A stretch of DNA of 32,336 bases from Peptococcaceae bacterium UBA7185. Its GTDB lineage: Bacteria > Bacillota > Peptococcia > Peptococcales > Peptococcaceae. Of this stretch, positions 1 to 7,431 are shown one piece after another. Below the pieces are notes generated by a model that did no database searches, was not told the DNA's origin, and worked only from the letters and a program-made list of their open reading frames with translations. How positions within the stretch are numbered: the stretch's first letter is position 1; each line of letters opens with the position of its first letter. The stretch covers positions 1-32,336 of the forward strand of contig DKVF01000059.1 of assembly GCA_002491065.1 (NCBI GenBank), read 5' to 3'. The position numbers and the translations under genes were made by a program.

Positions 1-230
1 TTACAGACTTTTTTTCACAGACTCCAATAAAACTCAGAACCTTTTCTATGTAGTTTCTTATCAAATCCCAGAGTTTCTGTATACTTATTCTTATTTACTC
101 ATCTGTCATCCCACATAATAATTATTCTAATAAATTCAATAATATTATAACTCTTTCACCCGCTATTTTTCAAGTGCCTGCTCAATTATATTAACACTTC
201 GTTTCCCTTTGTGCTTCTAAATTGAAGAAC
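1..230. other. AT-rich non-coding stretch
   Basis: No convincing coding frame, RNA gene or repeat is visible here. It is AT-rich and lies downstream of the U32 gene terminator. A neighbouring gene may lie beyond the window edge. Confidence 0.5.
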
Positions 231-270
231 AAAAAGCGATATGACTCATGCATTTGAGTCATATCACTTT
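231..270 (-). terminator. Intrinsic terminator after trhP (works both ways)
   Basis: Perfect 11-bp stem (238-248 paired with 255-265, arms GATATGACTCA and TGAGTCATATC) with a 6-nt loop. It is flanked by AAAAAG on the left and CTTTTTT on the right, so either strand gives a hairpin followed by a U tract. It starts about 20 nt past the stop codon of the minus-strand U32 gene and closes the mltG-trmR-trhP run. Confidence 0.9.
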
Positions 271-284
271 TTTCTCTCTATCTG

Positions 285-1514
285 TTAAGCATTCTCTTCT
301 AAAGGCTTCCGCAGTAAATCCATCGCATAAACCTCCTGCTGCACCGGCATCTGAACCAGCTGCTGTGCGTGAGGGGCTACTGTAATCTCCTCTCCATTTT
401 GGTCATACATTTCTGTAATTACCTGCTGAAACCAACCATACTTTGGACTGAAAAATTCGACCTTATCTCCTACTGCAAAATGATTGCGTTGCTCGATAGT
501 AGCCATTTCTGTCTGGGCATCATAGCTCTGCACCACGCCAATGAAATCATAGGGCTTGATATAGCGGGAACTTTCCAATGTCAGCGCGCCGTTTTCCGGT
601 TTTCCGAAATAAAAGCCCGTTGTGTAGGGACGATGGCTGACTTTTTGCAGCTCATCCAGCCAAAATTGCAGTTCTCCGCTGACTGCCGCGCCTTCAAAGC
701 AAGCGTCAATCATGTTGCGATAAGCGCGGGTAATCGTAGCCACATAATAAGCGCTCTTCATCCTGCCTTCTATCTTCAAGCTGCAGATACCCGCTTCGAT
801 CAATTCAGGCAAATGGGGCAGTAAACACAAGTCCTGCGAGTTAAAAACATAGCTTCCCCGTTCATCCTCCTGAATGGGATAAAACTCGTTGGGCCGTTTT
901 TCCTCCACCAGATTGTAATTCCAGCGGCAGGCCTGCGCACATTCACCTTTGTTGGAATTGCGGTCGGCCATATAGCTGCTCAAAAGGCACCGCCCCGAAT
1001 AAGAGATACACATTGCACCATGTACAAAGGTTTCCAATTCTACATCTACTTTTTCCTTGATTTCTTTTATTTCCGGCAAGCTCAATTCCCGCGCCAGCAC
1101 TACCCGTTCAGCGCCCAGCTCTTTCCAAAACTGTACGGCAGACCAGTTTGTCGTATTGGCCTGAGTGCTGATATGAATGGGCAACGCCGGTACCTTTTCC
1201 CGTGCCAGCCGCAGAATCCCCGGATCAGAAACAAGAATGGCATCCACCTGCAGCTGCAACAGTTCCTGCAAATAGGTTTCCATTTCTACAAAATCCTCAT
1301 TGTGCGCGAAGATATTGACCGTCACGTAGACCTTCACGCCGCGGTTATGGGCAAACGCAACGCCCTCCGCCATCTCTTCCTTGCTGAAATTGCCGGCAAA
1401 AGCCCGCAGCCCATACTGTTTTCCGGCAATATATACCGCATCGGCGCCATACTGCACCGCAAATTTTAACTTTTCCAGTGTGCCGGCAGGCGCCAGCAGC
1501 TCAGGTTTTTTCAT
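285..1514 (-). CDS. trhP: Peptidase U32 family protein, probable tRNA U34 hydroxylation protein TrhP
   Basis: This 409-residue protein belongs to the U32 (collagenase-like) family. It opens with the typical KPELLAPAG motif. The family signature lies around residues 162-180 (ETFVHGAMCISYSGRC), and cysteines sit at about 169, 176, 192, 196 and 230, like the sets that bind a [4Fe-4S] cluster in U32 members such as UbiU. The length and the C-terminal region from about residue 320 match the YrrO-type long form. In Bacillus subtilis the U32 proteins YrrN/YrrO (TrhP1/2) hydroxylate wobble uridine to ho5U using prephenate-derived chemistry, and the neighbouring methyltransferase makes mo5U. Here trmR ends 18 nt upstream, which supports the same role. 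I chose the ATG at 1514, preceded by GAGG, over an in-frame GTG at 1529. A true protease function is unlikely. Only one U32 gene is seen where Bacillus has two. Confidence 0.85.
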   Translation of the reverse strand: MKKPELLAPAGTLEKLKFAVQYGADAVYIAGKQYGLRAFAGNFSKEEMAEGVAFAHNRGVKVYVTVNIFAHNEDFVEMETYLQELLQLQVDAILVSDPGILRLAREKVPALPIHISTQANTTNWSAVQFWKELGAERVVLARELSLPEIKEIKEKVDVELETFVHGAMCISYSGRCLLSSYMADRNSNKGECAQACRWNYNLVEEKRPNEFYPIQEDERGSYVFNSQDLCLLPHLPELIEAGICSLKIEGRMKSAYYVATITRAYRNMIDACFEGAAVSGELQFWLDELQKVSHRPYTTGFYFGKPENGALTLESSRYIKPYDFIGVVQSYDAQTEMATIEQRNHFAVGDKVEFFSPKYGWFQQVITEMYDQNGEEITVAPHAQQLVQMPVQQEVYAMDLLRKPLEENA

Positions 1515-1532
1515 GAATACACGCCTCACTTT

Positions 1533-2177
1533 TTACTTTACCTTTCGAATGATTGCCACACCGTCACCCAACGGCACCACGCTGCACTGATATCTCTCGT
1601 CCTCTTTGAAATGCTCCAAAAATGCCTTCATGCGGTACACCATCGTTTTCTGCCGATGCCGCGGATACTGTAAATCCACCACCCAACCGTTCAGCAGTAC
1701 ATTGTCCGCCACCAGCAGGCCGCCTGGTTTCAGGATATCGTCCGCTGCAACCAAAAATTCGGGATACTGCCCCTTAGCTGCGTCCATAAAAATCATATCG
1801 TACTGCGCTTTCATCTCAGGAACCAGCTCTCGCGCATCTCCCAAACGCGCGTCAATTTTTTCCGCCACACCGGCTCTCTGAAAATATTCCAACGCCATGC
1901 GATGCCGCTGTTCCTGCAGCTCAATGGTTGTCAGTGTCCCCTTCGCCATGGCGCGGGCCATATATATCGCAGAACAGCCAATGGCCGTCCCGATTTCCAA
2001 TATTGTTTGCGGTTGTACCAGTCCGGTAAGCAAATGCAATAGATACCCTACCTCCGGGTCCACAATGGAGACGTAATGTTCCTCCGCAAAACTGCGCATT
2101 TCCTGCAAAAGAGCATCCTCCTGGGGCAATAAACTGCGCAGATACAATTGCAAATTCAAGTCTAACACATCTTTCAT
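1533..2177 (-). CDS. trmR: Class I SAM-dependent O-methyltransferase, probable tRNA 5-hydroxyuridine methyltransferase
   Basis: This 214-residue protein has the class I methyltransferase fold of the COMT-like family (methyltransferase 3). The SAM-binding motif I is EIGTAIGCS at residues 61-69. The acidic residue after beta-2 is E86, MDAAKGQY lies at 131-138 and ADN at 157-159; D132 and D158-N159 match the metal-binding positions of this family. The Bacillus homologue YrrM (TrmR) methylates ho5U34 to mo5U34 in several tRNAs. Position between mltG and the U32 gene copies the Bacillus yrrL-yrrM-yrrN/O order, so I assign the tRNA role rather than caffeoyl-CoA or catechol methylation. The ATG has GGGAG about 11 nt upstream and starts 18 nt after the mltG stop, consistent with co-transcription. 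Confidence 0.85.
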   Translation of the reverse strand: MKDVLDLNLQLYLRSLLPQEDALLQEMRSFAEEHYVSIVDPEVGYLLHLLTGLVQPQTILEIGTAIGCSAIYMARAMAKGTLTTIELQEQRHRMALEYFQRAGVAEKIDARLGDARELVPEMKAQYDMIFMDAAKGQYPEFLVAADDILKPGGLLVADNVLLNGWVVDLQYPRHRQKTMVYRMKAFLEHFKEDERYQCSVVPLGDGVAIIRKVK

Positions 2178-2195
2178 ACTTGTCCGACTCCCGTC

Positions 2196-3239
2196 TTAAT
2201 ATCCATACTTATCGCGATTCTGCAAATGTTCCTCATAGGTTTTCGCAAATACATGACCATTATTGTCTGTTTTATTCCAAAGATAATACAAATAGTCTGT
2301 CTGGTCAGGCTGACAAGCAGCCTCCAAAGATTTTTGCCCTGGATTGGAAATAGGTGTAGGCGGCAATCCCTGATGCAAATAGGTATTATATTCCGACTCA
2401 TATTTATAATCGGAAAAACGCAGCTGGGTTTTCCGTTCAGGCATGGCATACAGAATCGTGGCATCACATTGCATCAGCATATTCTTTTTCATACGATTCA
2501 AATACACCGAAGCAATGGTGAAACGTTCTTCATCAAATTTCGCTTCCGATTCTACCATAGAGGCCAAAATGACCGTATCATACGCAGACAAGCCGCTCTC
2601 GTTGGCGGGCAGTGCTTCCCACACCTGCGCAAAGCGGTCCAGCATCATCTTAAAAATTGCTTCCGGCGCGGTATGCTTCGCCACAAAATAGGTATCTGGA
2701 AACAAAAATCCTTCCAGGCGATGCTCCCCATCTGGACAACCCTGCAGGAATTCATAACCGCTCACATCATAGGTGCGCACCAGATTCCAAAACACATCTG
2801 TTTCCATCAGCTCTGCTCCGGCCAATACATCGGCAATATCCCGCAGGGTATACCCTTCCGGGATGGTGACCCGCACCAGATCGCCCACACCGTTCAACAG
2901 CTCATTGACAATGGTTTCTGTATCCATCGCCGGACTCAGCTGATAGCTGCCCGCCCGAAGCTTGCTGCTGACATGATGGGACTTCAAATAATATTTGAAA
3001 GCCAGCTCATTTTTGATCAATCCCTGCTCCTTCAGCTTTGCAGTAATCTGATTGGCATTCTCTCCCTGGGACACCTGAAATAGAACTGTGTCCTCACTGG
3101 CGGCATCCACCGGCGCCGTATCATGTAAAACGCCTGCAAAGATTGCCGCTGCAATCACAACGAGCAGTCCGAACCCAATCAGATAGGTGCGCGGACCTGG
3201 CTTCATCTTTTTTCGTGTGCGTTTCTCTGTCCTTGACAT
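2196..3239 (-). CDS. mltG: Endolytic peptidoglycan transglycosylase MltG
   Basis: This 347-residue YceG-family protein cuts nascent glycan strands at the outer face of the cytoplasmic membrane and so helps set strand length. A short basic N-terminus (1-18) is followed by one membrane segment at about 19-37, then a LysM-like subdomain (about 50-125) and the catalytic domain. ASMVESEA at 226-233 carries the expected catalytic glutamate (probably E230). The family hallmarks LNRM (247-250) and QGLPPTPISNPG near the C-terminus are present. AGGAGG lies 6 nt before the ATG. It is the first gene of the mltG-trmR-trhP run; a small unknown gene and lepB lie upstream on the same strand, with a weak hairpin in the 141-nt gap. 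Confidence 0.95.
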   Translation of the reverse strand: MSRTEKRTRKKMKPGPRTYLIGFGLLVVIAAAIFAGVLHDTAPVDAASEDTVLFQVSQGENANQITAKLKEQGLIKNELAFKYYLKSHHVSSKLRAGSYQLSPAMDTETIVNELLNGVGDLVRVTIPEGYTLRDIADVLAGAELMETDVFWNLVRTYDVSGYEFLQGCPDGEHRLEGFLFPDTYFVAKHTAPEAIFKMMLDRFAQVWEALPANESGLSAYDTVILASMVESEAKFDEERFTIASVYLNRMKKNMLMQCDATILYAMPERKTQLRFSDYKYESEYNTYLHQGLPPTPISNPGQKSLEAACQPDQTDYLYYLWNKTDNNGHVFAKTYEEHLQNRDKYGY

Positions 3240-3330
3240 AAATTCCTCCTGTTATCCTCTCAGGCCTGTCCCCCTTTTGAAAAGACATACCTGCCAATTC
3301 CATGCAACATCCTCTGTCTTTCTTCTTTTC

Positions 3331-3368
3331 TCTACAAAAGAAGCTGCCGCAGGAAATTCCTGAGCAGC
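3331..3368 (-). terminator. Weak terminator-like hairpin upstream of mltG
   Basis: An inverted repeat (GCTGC at 3343-3347 with GCAGC at 3364-3368, plus CAGG and CCTG inside) is followed on the minus strand by TTCTTTTGT. It lies just past the small gene ending at 3381 and could partly separate lepB and the small gene from mltG. The stem has an internal mismatch and the U tract is broken, so this is tentative. Confidence 0.35.
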
Positions 3369-3380
3369 CCTCCGCCGTCC

Positions 3381-3623
3381 TCAACGACTTGCTTTTCTCT
3401 GCTGCTGCCAGCGCTTGCGGCCTTCCCTGTCCGCTAACAACGCCATACTGTCTGTATCCAGCGCATCAGCGTCAGAAAAAGAAAATTCATAGCCCAGCGC
3501 TTGAATCTCACTAGAATAAGAAAAGCCTCCTTTGAGCTTCTGTACAATGGAATCCAAAATCTCATACAATCTTTCCAACTCTGAATCTGATAAAGCTGCA
3601 ATCTGTTCTTCCAATTTTGTCAT
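3381..3623 (-). CDS. Small hypothetical protein (80 aa)
   Basis: I do not recognise this protein. Residues 1-32 look like amphipathic helix or short coiled coil (TKLEEQIAALSDSELERLYE), the middle is acidic (FSDADALDTDS), and the C-terminus is strongly basic (REGRKRWQQQRKASR). No membrane segment, signal peptide or cysteine is seen. The ATG at 3623 has GAGGG about 9 nt upstream, which is why I prefer it to a start further upstream that would overlap lepB. It follows lepB by 43 nt on the same strand and is probably co-transcribed. The charge pattern would fit a small protein-binding or nucleic-acid-binding factor, but that is a guess. Confidence 0.6.
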   Translation of the reverse strand: MTKLEEQIAALSDSELERLYEILDSIVQKLKGGFSYSSEIQALGYEFSFSDADALDTDSMALLADREGRKRWQQQRKASR

Positions 3624-3666
3624 CTCTGTATTCCCTCTTTTCTCTGTGCTACTTCCACAACGATTT

Positions 3667-4245
3667 TTACAAAGTGCTCCAACGGTCAAAAGGCCAATAA
3701 ATCACCTGGGCTTTCCCGATGATGAGCCGTTTCTCTACAAACCCCCAGACCCGACTGTCGGAGCTGTGGTTTCTGTTGTCACCGCACATAAAATACTGTC
3801 CCTCTGGGACCTCTATGGGACCATAGTCTTCAAAAACCAATCCTTCCGGCAAATAAGGCTCTTCCACCAGCTGCCCATTTACATACAGCTTGCTGTCCCG
3901 AAATTCTACCGTTTCTCCCGGCAGACCGATGCAACGCTTAATGTAATCCTTTTTGGTATCCAGCGGATATCTGAACACAATCACATCGCCCCGCTTTGGT
4001 CCCTCAAACCAATAGCTGAAATTGGTCACAATCACTTTGTCATTCACTTCAATGGTCGGTACCATGGATTCCGAAGGAATCCAAAAGTTTCCCACTACAA
4101 ATGTTTTTATCAAAAAGGCCAACACCAGCGCAGTGACTATCACTTCTACCATTTCCCTCAAAGAAGATTTCTTTTTCTTGTTCTTATCCCTTCGGCTCAA
4201 GGTAGCCTCTTCCCCAGTCTCTTCTTCATATCTTGTGTCCGTCAT
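3667..4245 (-). CDS. lepB: Signal peptidase I
   Basis: This 192-residue type I signal peptidase removes signal peptides from exported proteins at the membrane. The N-terminus is cytosolic and charged with a KNKKKK cluster (22-27), followed by one membrane segment at about 36-52, the usual Gram-positive layout. The catalytic serine is S60 in PSESMVPT. The general-base lysine is K103 in DYIKRCIGLPGE. The GDNRNHSSDSR box lies at about 155-165. I chose the ATG at 4245, preceded by GGAAGGAA, over a TTG at 4272. A good SigA promoter lies upstream at 4306-4334. In many Bacillota lepB sits next to rplS, but here the two are 16 kb apart. Confidence 0.93.
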   Translation of the reverse strand: MTDTRYEEETGEEATLSRRDKNKKKKSSLREMVEVIVTALVLAFLIKTFVVGNFWIPSESMVPTIEVNDKVIVTNFSYWFEGPKRGDVIVFRYPLDTKKDYIKRCIGLPGETVEFRDSKLYVNGQLVEEPYLPEGLVFEDYGPIEVPEGQYFMCGDNRNHSSDSRVWGFVEKRLIIGKAQVIYWPFDRWSTL

Positions 4246-4305
4246 ACTGTATTCGTTCCTTCCCTGTTTCAATCTTATTTCTGTAAAAACCCTTCTAGTC
4301 TTTAT

Positions 4306-4334
4306 ACTATACCGTAAAATCAGAAATCGGTCAA
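4306..4334 (-). promoter_or_regulatory. SigA promoter of lepB
   Basis: On the minus strand TTGACC (4334-4329) is separated by exactly 17 bp from TATAGT (4311-4306). The ATG of lepB lies about 60 bp downstream. Confidence 0.75.
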
Positions 4335-4474
4335 ATAAAAATATTTCTTAAGCCTCTGTATATTTCAATTTAGTGTATTTGCAGTGCGCTGAAATTTGCA
4401 GTCCCGTAGAATGATTAAAGGATACCTAACTTTCTCAGGAATTCATCAAAAACAATAATACCAAAACAAACGCA

Positions 4475-4503
4475 TTGACATTTATCCTGTGAAGCTTTAT
4501 CTT
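4475..4503 (+). promoter_or_regulatory. SigA promoter of the GNAT-HAD operon
   Basis: A perfect TTGACA (4475-4480), 17-bp spacer and TATCTT (4498-4503). Transcription would start near 4510, giving an unusually long leader of about 155 nt before the ATG at 4666. The rest of the 420-bp gap between lepB and this operon holds the divergent lepB promoter and the leader described next. Confidence 0.7.
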
Positions 4504-4507
4504 TATG

Positions 4508-4585
4508 ATAGTTCTACCAAACTATACGCAAAATCCCCTTCGGAGAACGCCAAAGAAAACCAGCAGTAACATAGTTCTTTTGGTA
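4508..4585 (+). promoter_or_regulatory. Leader with two competing hairpins
   Basis: AACTAT at 4520-4525 can pair with ATAGTT at 4508-4513 (6-nt loop) or with ATAGTT at 4571-4576. The second pairing is extended by TACCAA (4515-4520) with TTGGTA (4580-4585). The two folds exclude each other, and a U-rich run follows the second. It matches no riboswitch class I know, and no T-box sequence is present. Confidence 0.35.
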
Positions 4586-4665
4586 AAATATTTTATTCTT
4601 TATAAATTTTCTTTTTCATAACAAGCTACACAACTCAACAAATCCTTTTTCGGAGTGATGTACAA

Positions 4666-5085
4666 ATGATGGTCTTTGATGAAAACAATCTCACAGTAGA
4701 ACAATATCTCCATCTGCGCCAACAAGTGCGCTGGAAGCCTCTCACCCTGCCGCAGGCACAAAAAGCCTTGGACCACAGTCTCTATGTGCTGGCAGCTTAT
4801 CACGATGGAGAACTGGTAGGCATGGGCCGTCTGGTAGGCGACGGCGCTGTGATTTGCTATATTCAGGACCTCATTGTTGTGCCCAATATTCAGGCTCATG
4901 GCATCGGCTCTATGCTTATTGAGCGGTTAATCGCTTATGCCGCTTCTCTGGGGATCCCTGATACGACAATGATGCTTGATTTGATGTGCGCCAAGGGTCG
5001 GGAAAGTTTTTATCAGAAACACGGCTTCATCGCTCGTCCCACTGAAGATTTGGGCCCTGGTATGATTCAATATCTCCAATTGTAA
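4666..5085 (+). CDS. GNAT family N-acetyltransferase
   Basis: This 139-residue protein is a single-domain GNAT acetyltransferase. The acetyl-CoA pyrophosphate loop is Q76-A-H-G79-I-G81, following the beta-4 strand YIQDLIVVP (65-73). The C-terminal FYQKHGFIARP segment is the usual beta-5/alpha-4 region. It resembles the small cytoplasmic GNATs whose substrates are mostly unknown, so the acceptor cannot be named. GGAGTG precedes the first ATG; a second ATG follows directly. It is 14 nt upstream of a HAD phosphatase gene and almost certainly shares its mRNA. Confidence 0.88.
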   Translation: MMVFDENNLTVEQYLHLRQQVRWKPLTLPQAQKALDHSLYVLAAYHDGELVGMGRLVGDGAVICYIQDLIVVPNIQAHGIGSMLIERLIAYAASLGIPDTTMMLDLMCAKGRESFYQKHGFIARPTEDLGPGMIQYLQL

Positions 5086-5099
5086 GAAAGGGGTTCTCC

Positions 5100-5741
5100 A
5101 TGAAAATACAAGGCATTCTCTTTGATTTGGATGGCACTCTGCTTAACACTAATGAATTAAATTTTCAAAGTTTTGAATATGCATTAGATACCGTGTTACA
5201 CACCACTGTTTCCCGTGATATACTTACGCAAACTTTTGGTAAACCTTTACAAAGCATTATGCAGGAGTTGGGCGGTCCCCAATGGCAAGAATTGCGTCAA
5301 GCTTTTTTAGACTATTCTCACATCCATGAAGAACTGATCTCTCTTTGTCCCGGTACGGTGGAAGCGCTGGCGCAACTGCAGGCATTGCATATCCGCATGG
5401 CACTGGTCACATCACGGCTTCGTCAAAGTGCGCTTCACGACTTAGAGCTATTTCAATTGACACCATATTTTGACACATTCATCACACCGGAAAGTACAAT
5501 ACACCACAAGCCCCATCCTGAGCCTGCACAAAAGGCTGCTCTGGAGCTGAAGTTATTGCCTGGACAGACCATATTTGTCGGCGACAGCAATCACGATCTG
5601 CAATGTGGCAAAGAAGCAGGCTGCCTGACTGCGGCAGTCACCTATTCCCTGCTTGACCCTGTTCTACTGCGGCAATGTCAGCCTGATTATCATATTGAAG
5701 ATCTAACCCAGCTAATCGAAATCATACAACAGGAAGCATAG
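5100..5741 (+). CDS. HAD-superfamily hydrolase, phosphoglycolate phosphatase/PpaX-like
   Basis: This 213-residue protein has all HAD motifs: I, D9-L-D11-G-T (nucleophile D9, acid/base D11); II, T104-S105 in LVTSR; III, K137 in HKPHPEP; IV, GDSNHD at 161-166. Residues of about 15-80 form a helical cap of the beta-phosphoglucomutase/phosphoglycolate phosphatase subclass. Likely substrates are small phosphate esters or pyrophosphate; sequence alone does not settle which. AAGGGG lies upstream of the ATG. It is the second gene of the GNAT-HAD operon and ends about 77 nt before a parS palindrome that may also stop its transcript. Confidence 0.88.
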   Translation: MKIQGILFDLDGTLLNTNELNFQSFEYALDTVLHTTVSRDILTQTFGKPLQSIMQELGGPQWQELRQAFLDYSHIHEELISLCPGTVEALAQLQALHIRMALVTSRLRQSALHDLELFQLTPYFDTFITPESTIHHKPHPEPAQKAALELKLLPGQTIFVGDSNHDLQCGKEAGCLTAAVTYSLLDPVLLRQCQPDYHIEDLTQLIEIIQQEA

Positions 5742-5818
5742 CTTCTCTCACAAAAATTTACAATCTTTTTTCCTGTTGCCATACCAGATTAAAATGCAAC
5801 TCAAAATCACCTTTCCTT

Positions 5819-5854
5819 TTGCAAATGTTTCACGTGAAACATTTGCAATTTTTT
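5819..5854. promoter_or_regulatory. parS site inside a 30-bp perfect palindrome
   Basis: TGTTTCACGTGAAACA at 5826-5841 equals the ParB/Spo0J binding consensus. The palindrome continues perfectly to 5819-5848 and is followed by TTTTTT. The site would load ParB for chromosome segregation. As RNA it could form a hairpin plus U tract on the plus strand, so it may also terminate the GNAT-HAD transcript. Confidence 0.92.
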
Positions 5855-5862
5855 CTCTATGC

Positions 5863-5904
5863 GAAGCAATAACCGGCAGAATTTTTTCTGCCGGTTATTG
5901 CTTC
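5863..5904. repeat. Long perfect hairpin between HAD gene and gltD
   Basis: An 18-bp perfect stem (5863-5880 with 5887-5904) with a six-base loop ATTTTT. It lies about 40 bp past the gltD stop on the minus strand and past the HAD gene on the plus strand. Neither side has a run of T after the stem, so it is not a textbook terminator; it may protect or process the gltBD mRNA 3' end. Confidence 0.75.
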
Positions 5905-5943
5905 AGTGCCTATTTACTTTGAACTCTCAATTTCTATTATGCA

Positions 5944-7431
5944 TTACAAATTGCTGTAGCCCATGAGATACTCGTCAATTTCTCTGGCCGCATCACAACC
6001 TTCTTTGATAGCCCACACCACCAAAGATTGGCCGCGATGCATATCGCCAGCAGTAAACACCTTTTGCTGATTGGTGACATAATGGGCATCTGTCGTTTCC
6101 ACCCGTCCTCGTTCATTCACAGCAACATTAAACGCTTTGGTCACTGCCAATTCGCAGCCCACAAACCCTGCTGCAATGATGGCAAGCTGACAATCCACCT
6201 GCCACTCGCTGCCTTCTATGGGCTCCATAATCGTCCTTCCTGTCTGGACATCCTGCACTGGGCGCAGCTTTTGCAATACAGCACCGCAAAGCTGCCCTAT
6301 TTCGTCTTTCTTAAATTCCTTCACAGTCGTCTCATATAATCGCGGATCCCTGCCGAACACAGCAATGCTCTCCTGCTGACCGTAGTCGGTCTTCTGGACG
6401 CGGGGCCATTCCGGCCAAGGATTGTCCTCCTGTCGACCCTCCGGCAAAGGCGGCATCATCTCCAGCTGCAGCACACTGCGCGCACCGTGACGGATACTGG
6501 TCCCAACGCAATCATTTCCAGTATCGCCCCCGCCAATGATCAGCACATCCTTGCTCTTTGCCGATATATAGGTGTTTTCATCCTGCAGTGTGTTGTTCCA
6601 CAACGCCTTCGTGGTCGCCTTTAAAAACTCCACTGCGAAATGCACGCCCGCTGCATCGCGGCCAGGAACCTGCAAATCCCTGGGCTGCGTGGAGCCGCAG
6701 GCTAACAGCACTGCGTCATATTCCCGACACACCGCAGCCGCCTGCTTTGCTGTGTGTACACTATGATTATACTGAAAGCGAATACCTTCCTGCTCCATCT
6801 TTGTCACTCTGCGGTCAATATATTGCTTCTCCAGCTTCATATTGGGAATCCCATAGCGCAGCAGACCGCCCGCTTTGTCATCCCGCTCTAGGACAGTCAC
6901 CAGATGTCCCCTTTGATTCAGCCGCTGGGCAGCAGCCAGCCCTGCAGGACCGCTGCCGATCACAGCGACACATTTTCCCGTGCGGGGAATATTCAGCTGG
7001 GGATGCATCAAGCCTTCCTCATAACCATATTCAATAATCGCCCGCTCATTTTCCTGTACCGTCACACTTGCCCCGTGCAGAGAACAGGTACATGCCTTTT
7101 CACATAACGCCGGACACACTCTGCTGGTAAATTCGGGCAGAGGGTTAGTTTTCAGCAGACGCACCAGCGCCTCTTTATAATTGCCGCGATAGACCAGATC
7201 ATTCCATTCAGGCACTAGATTGTGCAGGGGACAGCCCACTACCATTCCGCCAATGGGCACCCCTGCCTGACAAAATGGTACACCGCAGTCCATACAGCGC
7301 GCACCTTGCTCCCGTTGTTCTTCCTCGGTCAGCGGCGCATGAAACTCATTGAAATGTCTGATGCGCTGCAGCGGCTCCTCCGCCTGGCTGACTCTGCGTT
7401 CAAATTCTAAGAAACCGGTGCTCTTTCCCAT
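5944..7431 (-). CDS. gltD: Glutamate synthase (NADPH) small subunit
   Basis: This 495-residue beta subunit of glutamate synthase passes electrons from NADPH through FAD and [4Fe-4S] clusters to the alpha subunit. The N-terminal ferredoxin-like domain has cysteines at 46, 49, 54, 67 and at 106, 110, 114, 116 for two clusters. The FAD-binding GSGPAG is at 159-164 and the NADPH-binding GGGDTG at 300-305. The C-terminal TAGDMHRGQSLVVWAI is the usual FAD contact. AGGAGAGGG precedes the ATG, and the gene overlaps the 3' end of gltB by 32 nt, which implies translational coupling and balanced subunits. Full length for the family. Confidence 0.97.
   Translation of the reverse strand: MGKSTGFLEFERRVSQAEEPLQRIRHFNEFHAPLTEEEQREQGARCMDCGVPFCQAGVPIGGMVVGCPLHNLVPEWNDLVYRGNYKEALVRLLKTNPLPEFTSRVCPALCEKACTCSLHGASVTVQENERAIIEYGYEEGLMHPQLNIPRTGKCVAVIGSGPAGLAAAQRLNQRGHLVTVLERDDKAGGLLRYGIPNMKLEKQYIDRRVTKMEQEGIRFQYNHSVHTAKQAAAVCREYDAVLLACGSTQPRDLQVPGRDAAGVHFAVEFLKATTKALWNNTLQDENTYISAKSKDVLIIGGGDTGNDCVGTSIRHGARSVLQLEMMPPLPEGRQEDNPWPEWPRVQKTDYGQQESIAVFGRDPRLYETTVKEFKKDEIGQLCGAVLQKLRPVQDVQTGRTIMEPIEGSEWQVDCQLAIIAAGFVGCELAVTKAFNVAVNERGRVETTDAHYVTNQQKVFTAGDMHRGQSLVVWAIKEGCDAAREIDEYLMGYSNL

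Noticed and set aside
2174..2467. Frame of about 97 codons on the minus strand inside mltG
   Set aside because: It lies wholly in another frame of a well-supported mltG and has no recognisable domain or ribosome binding site.
4508..4585. Known riboswitch or T-box before the GNAT gene
   Set aside because: No conserved core of T-box, purine, preQ1, TPP or SAM elements is recognisable.
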